A stretch of DNA of 64,000 nt. Source: Nostoc sp. UHCC 0926. GTDB taxonomy: Bacteria; Cyanobacteriota; Cyanobacteriia; Cyanobacteriales; Nostocaceae. Shown one piece after another: positions 56,624 through 64,000 of this stretch. A model generated the notes under the pieces. That model was not told the DNA's origin and searched no databases. It saw only the letters and a program-made list of their open reading frames with translations. Position 1 is the stretch's first letter; every line of letters begins with the position of its first letter. The position numbers and the translations under genes are program-made. The stretch is from contig NZ_CP117768.1 of the NCBI RefSeq assembly GCF_028623165.1, positions 4,774,001 to 4,838,000 of the forward strand, written 5' to 3'.

Positions 56624-56715
56624 CTTGAGCAGGAGGAAGAACCAGAGGATTAAATCCTTCAGATTACTCGCGAATAATCTGGCTCCCTTTATTTTTGCCC
56701 AATTGGGATGCTCCC
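56606..56715. repeat. Inverted repeat overlapping the cyclase stop codon
   Basis: GGGGGCATCCCAATT at 56607-56621 pairs with AATTGGGATGCTCCC at 56701-56715 (one mismatch), enclosing about 80 bp. The first arm encodes the last residues (GGIPI) and the stop of the cyclase-GUN4 protein. Confidence 0.7.
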
Positions 56716-57617
56716 GAACAACGTGCTTGTAGGGACTTCCAGGGAATAAATTACTCAACAAAAATCAAGAGACTACTTTAAAAAATAATGATTATCATTC
56801 TTTTATAATGGGGATCTTATTTTTTGGAAGTTCCTAATAGAAAGTGCAAAGTAAGCTAAAATCCTTATCCTCGATGGCCGCATTCCACATAAGAGCCATT
56901 AGGTGGAATACACCCCAATAACGGGTTATTTTCGACGGTGAGCGCACCTCGCTTGTCAAAAATAACCCGCTATCATGAAGGCAACTAAAATAAACGCCCT
57001 TAAAAATATTTTGTAAATCCAACAAATAACCGAATGTTGGTAAAACGATAAAAATCTGGCATACTGACGGTAACGCTACCCCTTGTACCGTCGAGTTTCC
57101 TCATTTGTCTGCCCTGGATATCTTAGCCGATCGCCAATCACCAAAAGTTGGTAAAACGGAAAAAACTCAGCCTGCTGTATCCAGACGCAAGTCGCCAAAT
57201 TAGCGCAGATATAAGGGTGTGCGATCGCTTCTTTGATGAAACCGCGATTGCCTCATCCACATTAGAAAAGCGATCGCTCTCTCAAGTCGATTGATTTCAT
57301 TTTGAAGTGCATCGTTGTCTCAAGTCGATTGATTTCATTTTGACCCGCGATCGCCAATGACAATCAAAAAAAGGAATGAAAAGGAACGCGATCGCTATAA
57401 CTTATGCCTAACCGCGATCGCCTTTTGACCGACTTCCCAAAATACGATCACCCCCTTGACTAAAAGAGCGATGCCTCCCCACAGTCGGAAAGCGATCGCT
57501 CTCTCAAGTGAATCAATATTCATTTTGAGGTGCTTTTCTCGTTAATTCCATATCTTTTGCCCCATACCCCATTCCCACTTGCCCTGAGCGAAGCCGAAGG
57601 GATGCCCAATTCCCTAC
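56624..57617. other. 994-bp gene-free stretch rich in HIP1 and short direct repeats
   Basis: Besides the MITE-like element, a 26-bp direct repeat beginning TCTCAAGTCGATTGATTTCA is at 57279-57305 and 57317-57343, with a decayed third copy at about 57501-57530. GTTGGTAAAACG occurs at about 57034 and 57147. GCGATCGC octamers are frequent. No gene is supported. Confidence 0.5.
56729..56837. mobile_element. MITE-like element, right of the cyclase cassette
   Basis: About 109 bp opens with TA-GGGACTTCC-AGGGAATAAATTA and closes with TTATTTTTTGGAAGTTCC-TA. Its inverted ends match those of the element at 54065-54178. The two copies bracket the effector and cyclase genes. Confidence 0.58.
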
Positions 57618-59585
57618 TCAATTCAACGGTTCCATAATGGCTCTTAAACCATTGCTAGAGAGTGTTTTTAGCATTTCTTTAGCGTTATATTCACTGCTAA
57701 ATACTCCTGCTTGCATAACTCTTTGTCCTTGCCAAACTGTGGGAAACGCATCTGGAGCTAGCGATCGCACTAAATCTTTTTCCTTATCAGTGAAGAGTGG
57801 AACTACCACGCGATAACGTACACCGAACTGTGTGGCAGAGTTACCACTATAAGGAATACTTGCAGAACTTGTTCGCATCTTGCGAGTATTAGCAATGGGG
57901 ATATTGTGATCAGGAACTGGCAATAGTGCTTCAGCATTTGGGGCAGCAGTTTCTAGTATTGGTAATGGCTGCTGTGTTTGAGCGCTCATGGTTGGAACTG
58001 GTGGCTGTGCTACTGAATTCGATGGGTACTGAGGAGCCGTAAACTCAATTGTATTGGGATCGATTCGCACATAATTCAACTGTGGCGTATCAGGCGGCTC
58101 TGCTGGACTGGAAGTTGCAACTCTTGAAGTGTTAGTTGGTATTTGTCTACCTGACAAGCTGCTAGGAGTAGGAAAACCGGCAACTTTAGAGGTGGCTTGC
58201 TGTTGATTGGATATAGGCAGGGAAAGTGGTATATTGGCTGGCACTAATGGCAGCAATTGACTGTTTAATTGTGTAGAAACAGGATTATTAGGTGAAATGC
58301 TGTTGCTGGTTTGCCCATTAGTAGTTTCAGAAACTCCAGCAGCCGAGAAGGTGATTTCCCCAGTTGGTGGTATTTCTCGTAACACATTATTTGGGACAGG
58401 GGCGGGTTGAGAATTTTGGGTTGCTAGTGCTGTTGTACCGTTAATATCTACCTTACCAGTGATGCGACTACTCACAAGATTATTACCAGCAGCAGAAATC
58501 ACTTGTTTAGCAGCGCTGGCGTTAATATCGTAACGAGCATTATTTTGAAATGCATTACCCCCAGGTTCGGATGCATTACCCAAATCTGGCATTGCTTGAG
58601 CGATCGCTACTAAACCATCTTCTTTACTATCTTGAATAGAATTATTCCGCAAAATCGGGTGGGCAGTGGCTTGTACCACAATTCCCGATCTATTGTTCTG
58701 AATTTGATTACCTATGACTATAGGAGCGGCATTTTGGGCAATATTGATCCCAAAACCCGTTTGGTGAAAGACATTTTCTTTCACTTGGGGACTGGAGTTA
58801 CCGGCAATTGTGATGCCATTAGCTCCATTGCGATCAAAATAATTCTTACTAATGGTAGGTGCAGCATTACCACTGACGGAAATCCCATCCTGGGTACTAC
58901 CAATAAATGTATTTTCTGCAACTACCGGATTGCTAGATTCAATCCATAAACCGTAACCACGGTGATTGGAGTTCGTCACCGTCACCCCAGTCAGGAAGGC
59001 TTGGTTTGCTCCGACAATTGCGACATTTTGACCGGCAAAGCTCCGGCTCAGGTAATCACCACCTCCCTGAATGATAATATCCTTTCCTTGATTACTAGGG
59101 TTGCCTTGAATTGAAACACCCGGTTTCAGTATTAAGGGGAAAATCTCTCCTGTCTCGGCGCTATAAGTGCCCGTGGAGAGCATAATTACAGTATTGGTTT
59201 TAGCTAATCGCAACGCTTGGGTAATTGTTTTCACCGGAGCGGATTCGCTGCCATTACCTGTGCTGTCATCTCCGCCACTTGGGTTGACAAATAGCACCTT
59301 AACCTGAGAATTTGTTTTTTCACCCAGAGGTGCTGAATCTGGTGTCAATGGAATCTGAGCGATGCCTTCTCTACGAGAGGCTTCGCCAACGGCGAGCTTC
59401 GCTGACGCACTACCCAGGCTTGTACCCAAGAACGCTATACTTACCGCTACCATGCCTACGGTAAAAGATAATACTGAAAAACTAAAAAATAAAAGCCTTG
59501 CTGATTTCAGAAACTTCAGCTTTGCAATCAGAACATCTACTCTACGGTACTTAGAAAACACACGAGGGTGAATCATCTTTAACAC
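57618..59585 (-). CDS. Exported DUF1565 beta-helix protein with C-terminal SPOR-like domain
   Basis: This 655-aa protein has an N-terminal signal anchor (about residues 30-55). A DUF1565/right-handed beta-helix region at about 95-345 has repeats such as NPVVAENTFIGSTQDGISVSGNAAPTISKNYF. A proline/serine/asparagine-rich linker (about 385-565) follows, with a SPOR-like end (WQGQRVMQAGVFSSEYNAKEMLKTLSSNGLRAIME). It is probably periplasmic and bound to peptidoglycan or polysaccharide. Residues about 58-77 (SASAKLAVGEASRREGIAQI) are encoded by a dispersed palindromic repeat inserted in frame. Confidence 0.88.
   Translation of the reverse strand: MLKMIHPRVFSKYRRVDVLIAKLKFLKSARLLFFSFSVLSFTVGMVAVSIAFLGTSLGSASAKLAVGEASRREGIAQIPLTPDSAPLGEKTNSQVKVLFVNPSGGDDSTGNGSESAPVKTITQALRLAKTNTVIMLSTGTYSAETGEIFPLILKPGVSIQGNPSNQGKDIIIQGGGDYLSRSFAGQNVAIVGANQAFLTGVTVTNSNHRGYGLWIESSNPVVAENTFIGSTQDGISVSGNAAPTISKNYFDRNGANGITIAGNSSPQVKENVFHQTGFGINIAQNAAPIVIGNQIQNNRSGIVVQATAHPILRNNSIQDSKEDGLVAIAQAMPDLGNASEPGGNAFQNNARYDINASAAKQVISAAGNNLVSSRITGKVDINGTTALATQNSQPAPVPNNVLREIPPTGEITFSAAGVSETTNGQTSNSISPNNPVSTQLNSQLLPLVPANIPLSLPISNQQQATSKVAGFPTPSSLSGRQIPTNTSRVATSSPAEPPDTPQLNYVRIDPNTIEFTAPQYPSNSVAQPPVPTMSAQTQQPLPILETAAPNAEALLPVPDHNIPIANTRKMRTSSASIPYSGNSATQFGVRYRVVVPLFTDKEKDLVRSLAPDAFPTVWQGQRVMQAGVFSSEYNAKEMLKTLSSNGLRAIMEPLN
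59362..59412. repeat. Palindromic repeat inserted in frame in the beta-helix/SPOR gene
   Basis: CTTCTCTACGAGAGGCTTCG then CCAACGGCGAGCTTCGCTGA is a typical Nostoc short palindromic repeat, normally intergenic. Here it lies within codons 58-75 of the gene and keeps the frame. Confidence 0.65.
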
Positions 59586-60485
59586 AACTCCTTATAAGTA
59601 ACAATAAATTCTTATACTCTATAAAAAGTATTATGTCGATAATATTACCCATATATTGTGCAATTGGCGATTTTTAATACATAGTAATAATTGATATTGA
59701 GTTATTCTTTATAGCACTATCATCCCAGATGATAGTATTCGGGGTAGCGGCTAGTGAATTGACATCAAAAATTTGCTTTCGGCTATTAGGTTGGCGTTTA
59801 AAACAGGAAACGCATTTAGAGGGTCGTTTCCTTCCCAGGTAAAACGCAATACGGTTCACTTAAGAAAATTGTAGGTTGGGTAGAACGAAGTGAAACCCAA
59901 CAAAGTCACGGAAGTGTTGGGTTTCGTTCCTTAACCCAACCTACGCAGAAGTTGAGTTTTAGGCTTAACTGAACTGTATTGAGGTAAAACGTCGATTGTC
60001 GATAATATCTTGAATCTCTTGGGAAACGTTTAATAAGAAGTTGTAACGAATTCGTCGCGATTGATTTATAGTATCTCAATTAAGAAGATTTTCAAATTCT
60101 CTAACGGAAACTATTTGCATTCCACCTTGATACCAACATTGATATTTAAATCTTCCTCAAAGACTAATGCTCTCTAAATAGTATCCATGCAGTCTCAAGT
60201 TTAATTTGCCCATTGGGGATTTTCTGGTGTATCCGCTCTTACCAGTCCTTTGTAAGCTTGTCGTTTACCGTAAAATACTTGACTTACCTTAGTGCGAAAC
60301 TGTAGCCTCAAACTACCCTTATCACTGCTTATAGGAACATGGGATAATTTACCACAACCCTCACTACTACGCTTTTTTGCGTAAATTTCGCAAAACTTGA
60401 GTAAAAAAAAGCAAATTAATTAATTATGGTTACTAGGATATATGATAATTCACACTTCGATGAAAGCACTAACGGGGTTGTTGTA
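59586..60485. other. 900-bp gene-free stretch upstream of thiE
   Basis: Apart from the long hairpin at 59871-59944, no gene or known riboswitch is evident. In particular I see no TPP-riboswitch core (CTGAGA with GAACCTGAT) before thiE. Confidence 0.45.
59871..59944. repeat. 74-bp imperfect hairpin repeat
   Basis: The ends GTAGGTTGGGT and ACCCAACCTAC are inverted, and the interior GAAACCCAACA / TGTTGGGTTTC pairs too, making a near-continuous hairpin. This type of repeat (GTAGGTTGGGTTGAAC...) is scattered in many cyanobacterial genomes. Confidence 0.8.
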
Positions 60486-61544
60486 ATGGTCGAGCCATAC
60501 AGCCAAAAAGAGCAAATACAGCAGGTTGTCTACCGCATTTTAGATGCTAATTTAGACCGCGCTCGTGAAGGCTTGCGAATTATTGAGGAATGGTGTCGCT
60601 TTGGATTGAATAATGCCCAGTTGGCTTTTGAATGCAAGCGCTTGCGACAAGAGGTAGCCAAGTTGCATACCCCGGAATTGCGGGCGGCGCGAGATACACC
60701 AGGCGATCCTGGAACTGAGTTAACCCATCCTCAGGAAGAACAACGAGCTAGTATAAAATCAGTATTGCAAGCTAACTTTTGCCGCATAGAAGAAGCATTG
60801 CGGGTACTGGAAGAATACGGCAAGCTTTACCACCCAACTATGGCTAAAGCTTGTAAGCAAATGCGCTATCAGGTTTATACCCTAGAAAGTAGTTTAATGG
60901 GTCATCAGCGCCATCAATTGTTGTGGCGATCGCGTTTGTATCTTGTTACTTCCCCTAGTGAAAATTTGTTGAACAACGTCGAAGCCGCACTTAAAGGTGG
61001 ATTAACGCTTTTACAATACCGCGACAAAACCGCCGATGATTCTTTGCGTTTGGAACAAGCTAGAAAACTCCGGCAGTTATGCCATATCTATGGTGCTTTG
61101 TTCATTGTTAACGATCGCGTGGATCTGGCTTTAGCAGTCGATGCAGATGGGGTGCATCTGGGACAACAAGATATGCCCATTGCTGTTGCTCGGCAATTAC
61201 TCGGTTCGCAGCGTTTGATAGGTCTTTCTACCACAAATAAAGAAGAAATGCAAGGAGCAATTGCTGAAGCTGTAGATTACATTGGGGTAGGGCCAGTTTA
61301 TGAAACTCCCACGAAAGTAGGTAAGGCAGCAACAAGTTTAGAATATGTCAGCTATGCTGCCAAAAATTGCTCAATTCCCTGGTTTGCTATTGGGGGAATA
61401 GATGCCAATAACGTTAATGATGTGATCGATGCCGGAGCCGAACGTGTAGCGGTGGTGCGATCGGTCATGCAAGCCGAACAGCCTACCCTAGTAACACAAT
61501 ATTTCCTCTCCCAACTCAATCGCATTAAACCAGAACCTTTATAA
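60486..61544 (+). CDS. thiE: Thiamine-phosphate synthase ThiE with N-terminal helical extension
   Basis: This 352-aa protein has an N-terminal domain (about residues 1-135, VVYRILDANLDRAREGLRIIEEWCRF) found on cyanobacterial ThiE. The TIM-barrel synthase follows, with RLYLVTS, LLQYRDKTADD, FIVNDRVDLALAVDADGVHLGQQDMP, VGPVYETPTK and WFAIGGIDANN. It joins HMP pyrophosphate and thiazole phosphate to make thiamine phosphate. I start at 60486 (MVEPYSQKEQ), as in homologues I recall; ATG 60426 would add 20 residues of unlikely sequence. thiS follows 89 bp later. Confidence 0.93.
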   Translation: MVEPYSQKEQIQQVVYRILDANLDRAREGLRIIEEWCRFGLNNAQLAFECKRLRQEVAKLHTPELRAARDTPGDPGTELTHPQEEQRASIKSVLQANFCRIEEALRVLEEYGKLYHPTMAKACKQMRYQVYTLESSLMGHQRHQLLWRSRLYLVTSPSENLLNNVEAALKGGLTLLQYRDKTADDSLRLEQARKLRQLCHIYGALFIVNDRVDLALAVDADGVHLGQQDMPIAVARQLLGSQRLIGLSTTNKEEMQGAIAEAVDYIGVGPVYETPTKVGKAATSLEYVSYAAKNCSIPWFAIGGIDANNVNDVIDAGAERVAVVRSVMQAEQPTLVTQYFLSQLNRIKPEPL

Positions 61545-61633
61545 ATTCTAAATTCAAAATGGTTTTCTGCAACTTAGCACAAACGATGAAAAACTAGCCT
61601 CCAATGCCCAATGCCCAATTTCCAACATGACTT

Positions 61634-61846
61634 ATGTCCAATGAAATTACGGTTCAGGTAAATGGGGAAACCCATAGCTGCTCGTTTCAAACTTCTTTAC
61701 CCGATTTGCTCCAACAGTTGGGTTTTAATCCCCGCTTGGTGGCTGTAGAATATAACGGCGAAATTTTACACCGCCAGTTTTGGCCGCAAACAAAAGTGCA
61801 ACCAGGCGATCGCTTAGAAGTGGTAACTATTGTCGGTGGTGGTTAG
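61634..61846 (+). CDS. thiS: Sulfur carrier protein ThiS
   Basis: This 70-aa ubiquitin-like protein begins MSNEITVQVNGETHSC and ends VVTIVGGG, with the C-terminal Gly-Gly that is adenylated and thiocarboxylated to carry sulfur for thiazole formation. One extra glycine follows the pair. It lies after thiE on the same strand and is probably co-transcribed. Confidence 0.94.
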   Translation: MSNEITVQVNGETHSCSFQTSLPDLLQQLGFNPRLVAVEYNGEILHRQFWPQTKVQPGDRLEVVTIVGGG

Positions 61847-62191
61847 TTAATTTGAGCCAGCAAGCCCACATCCTTGAGGCTACGTCGTGTAATCTCGATC
61901 CGGGCGGGTGCATCCTCTGCTTTATAGATAAATGTTGAGAGATCGCTGTTAGCGGGTTAATCTCAGACAGAATGCTTGACAAGCCTACAACATTAAGAAA
62001 CTTGAGAGATTGTCTAGTTACCAGTCTGAGACTGGGAACGCCGTTCTAGAGGCTCCGCCTCCCTTGCTGGCGGCAGAGCCGCAATGAAAAAGCATTTCCA
62101 GCACAGAGGCTGGAAACGAGGTTTTAAAAGGGTTTGCGCTTAAGTTGACACCAATGCACAGATATGCGCCCCTACTCCATCTGCATTCATC
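61847..62191. repeat. 345-bp intergenic stretch with palindromic repeats
   Basis: A repeat spans about 62022-62125 (CCAGTCTGAGACTGG, then TGGCGGCAGAGCCGC, then CCAGCACAGAGGCTGG). TTGACACCAATGCACA and TGCGCCCCTAC at 62149-62176 match the right border of the element at 6551-6980. No gene is seen. Confidence 0.5.
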
Positions 62192-63424
62192 TCACAAAAT
62201 CGCGTTTTTCCCCTCTGATTTATACAGCGATCGATGAAGGGTTCTCCGCTTGGCTAATTCTTTACCTTTGCGACCGAGTTGCTCACGTAGTTGCTGGTCT
62301 TTACACAACCGATTGAAAGCTTGAAAAACTTCATAACCAGAATTGGGATTAACCAGTATCCCATTTTCTTCATGCTGAACTGTGTCTAGAACACCGCCTA
62401 AGCGAGGGGCAATTACAGGCTTGCCGAAGTAACTTGCTTCTAAATAAACCATACCAAAACCCTCCATACTATTAGCTTTAGTATCCGATAAAGTCAGCAT
62501 CGCAAATATGTCGCAAGCTGCATAATAACCTGCTAATTCTCGCTCTGGCACATATCCGGCAAAGTGGACTCGCTTATCTACCCGCAACCGATGCGCCAGA
62601 GATTTCAGTTCCGATTCACTTGGCCCTTGACCGCAGAGTATATAGTGGACATCGACCCCAAAAGTTAGCAATAGTGGGATGTTATCAATTACTCGGTCGA
62701 AACCTTTATGTTTTACTAGCCTTCCGATGGAAAGAATAACTATTGTTGATTCGGGAATGTTGTAAGTCTGACGCACACGAACACGTAAATCATCAAGGCT
62801 ACTGGGACTCGCTACATTATTACCAAATTTTTCTGGTCTGATTATTGGATTAATCACGTGGGTAGGAGTATCTAATCGGAAAGCAGTTCTGAGGTAGTCC
62901 CTTGTATAAGAACTGTTACAAACAATGCCTTCGGCTCGTTTGAGTGTTAGTTTAAAGAGCGATCGCAGCACGGGATTGTGTAATACACAAAGAAGATCAT
63001 TACCGTGCAGATAGATAAAAAAGCGAATCGGTAGCAAATAGCTCAATAGCAACAGTGAAGGAAAGTCATAGCCGTGACCCCACTCTATATAACGGTAGTG
63101 ATAGCGAAAATAAAGTTTGATTGCTAGTACAAATGAGCAGAGGATATTGACCAAAGGCTTCAGGATACTCCCCACAAAGCCACTACGCCAGTATCTAGGG
63201 TAAAACCAGCGATACACGGGAAACTGTTGACCTTGATCAAATACTTGATCTCCTGAGCAACTAGCCGCCAGCACAATAACTCGTTCTGGATCTTGGAGAC
63301 AGCGATTGTAGATATATTCCCCAATTACAGCTTCTTTCGGTAGGAAGATCCTGGATATGACTAGGATATCTGGGTATGCAGCTTTGTCTCTGATTTCGGC
63401 TGTTAGTTGAGAAATATGTTCCAT
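62192..63424 (-). CDS. GT4-family glycosyltransferase
   Basis: This 410-aa GT-B glycosyltransferase has an N-terminal Rossmann half with FLPKEAVIGEYIYN and IYLHGNDLL. The donor-binding half contains ILSIGRLVKHKGFDRVID, GQGPSESELKSLA, VHFAGYVPERELAGYYAACDIFAML and the EGFGMVYLEASYFGKPVIAPRLGG motif with the two conserved glutamates. It probably builds an exopolysaccharide or lipid-linked glycan; the sugar is unknown. It stands alone at the window edge. Confidence 0.92.
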   Translation of the reverse strand: MEHISQLTAEIRDKAAYPDILVISRIFLPKEAVIGEYIYNRCLQDPERVIVLAASCSGDQVFDQGQQFPVYRWFYPRYWRSGFVGSILKPLVNILCSFVLAIKLYFRYHYRYIEWGHGYDFPSLLLLSYLLPIRFFIYLHGNDLLCVLHNPVLRSLFKLTLKRAEGIVCNSSYTRDYLRTAFRLDTPTHVINPIIRPEKFGNNVASPSSLDDLRVRVRQTYNIPESTIVILSIGRLVKHKGFDRVIDNIPLLLTFGVDVHYILCGQGPSESELKSLAHRLRVDKRVHFAGYVPERELAGYYAACDIFAMLTLSDTKANSMEGFGMVYLEASYFGKPVIAPRLGGVLDTVQHEENGILVNPNSGYEVFQAFNRLCKDQQLREQLGRKGKELAKRRTLHRSLYKSEGKNAIL

Positions 63425-64000
63425 AACAAAGTTGATGACTATATTTCAAATAATTTTTAATTTATTTACAATTAGGATTATTTTCAAAGCCCTAATTATT
63501 ATTTTATTTCTTTTAAAACGAATGTGGTAGACAAATTGGAAGCCGATTTTACAAGATTAGCCAGGAAGATTATTTTTTTATTGTGTTGATTTTATTTTTG
63601 CTGCAAATTTCTCACTACTTGAGAGTTTATGTGCAGAATGAACAATAAATAGAAACTAGCACTTATAGCCAAATTGCTCAGTAAACAACTGTTGCGAAAA
63701 TTACGAAATTTAGCTCTGTTCAATAGAATATCTTGAATCCTCTGGACTGTTGTGCCAAAATGCCAAAAACTTAGATAAGTATTTGATAGCTATTTAAAAT
63801 CTGGCTGCGCTTACTGATGGGCATCACGGACACTTGCTAGCCTACAGCGTATACGTAAATTAAAAGCCGCCAGATGTAGTAAATGCTTTTGATAATTTAA
63901 AAATATCCACCCGGGTTGGGATAAAATTAAGTAGGGTGAAGTATTAAAAAATTAGTCAAAATAATTCTGTATAATCCAAAACTATAGTCTGAAAGTGCTA
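63425..64000. other. 576-bp AT-rich stretch at the window end
   Basis: No open frame, RNA gene or strong repeat is recognised. It contains the 5' flank of the glycosyltransferase gene. Any next gene lies beyond the window. Confidence 0.4.

Noticed and set aside
59945-60425. TPP riboswitch before thiE
   Set aside because: The conserved core sequences are not found; the only strong structure is the dispersed hairpin at 59871-59944.

Overview
The window is cyanobacterial and most likely from a filamentous heterocyst-former of the Nostoc type. The octamer GCGATCGC recurs throughout. There is a PatD-like heterocyst-frequency gene, an ARC6/Ftn2 division gene, a Yfr1 small RNA between guaB3 and trxA, a mycosporine (sunscreen) gene set, and the dense palindromic repeats usual in Nostoc. 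Most housekeeping genes look intact. The intergenic DNA is full of mobile-element debris.

Layout: 1-3454 holds a cut-off cupin gene, an M4 metalloprotease with its emfourin-type inhibitor, and a methyltransferase. 4394-8410 carries mysA-mysB-mysC for mycosporine synthesis, split by a composite palindromic repeat and followed by a stand-alone tnpB element (8441-9785) and a NodZ-like glycosyltransferase. 11523-17109 has the Rel (p)ppGpp enzyme, a candidate small RNA, patD and a TetR/MFS efflux pair with a palindromic operator. 17869-25816 has cysH and then a three-gene minus-strand operon: SF1 helicase-nuclease, EAD-like/trypsin-like protease, and an unrecognised 366-aa protein. 26188-34120 holds SbcD, a YdcF-like protein, guaB3, Yfr1, trxA, MarC, a nitrilase and class II aldolase.

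34799-46449 has a sigma factor translationally coupled to a TPR protein, tRNA-Lys, aldose epimerase, pdhA, ftn2, dhaL/dhaK and a ferredoxin-metallo-beta-lactamase fusion. 46728-50063 looks like a degraded island: a GC-rich beta-propeller gene, then an IS630 remnant, hicB/hicA debris and an AraC fragment. 50064-52776 has a desaturase divergent from a TetR protein fused to what looks like a dead tyrosine-recombinase domain. 52900-57600 is an accessory zone with 21-bp repeats, a transposase remnant and a two-gene cassette bracketed by two related MITE-like repeats. 57618-63424 ends with a beta-helix/SPOR protein, thiE, thiS and a glycosyltransferase.

The best candidates for an undescribed system are (1) the cassette at 54194-56623, in which a Pycsar-like membrane effector precedes a class III cyclase-like domain fused to two GUN4 domains, and (2) the helicase-nuclease / EAD-trypsin / unknown operon at 18733-25816. 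Both look like conflict (defence) systems on domain architecture. Neither function is demonstrated here.
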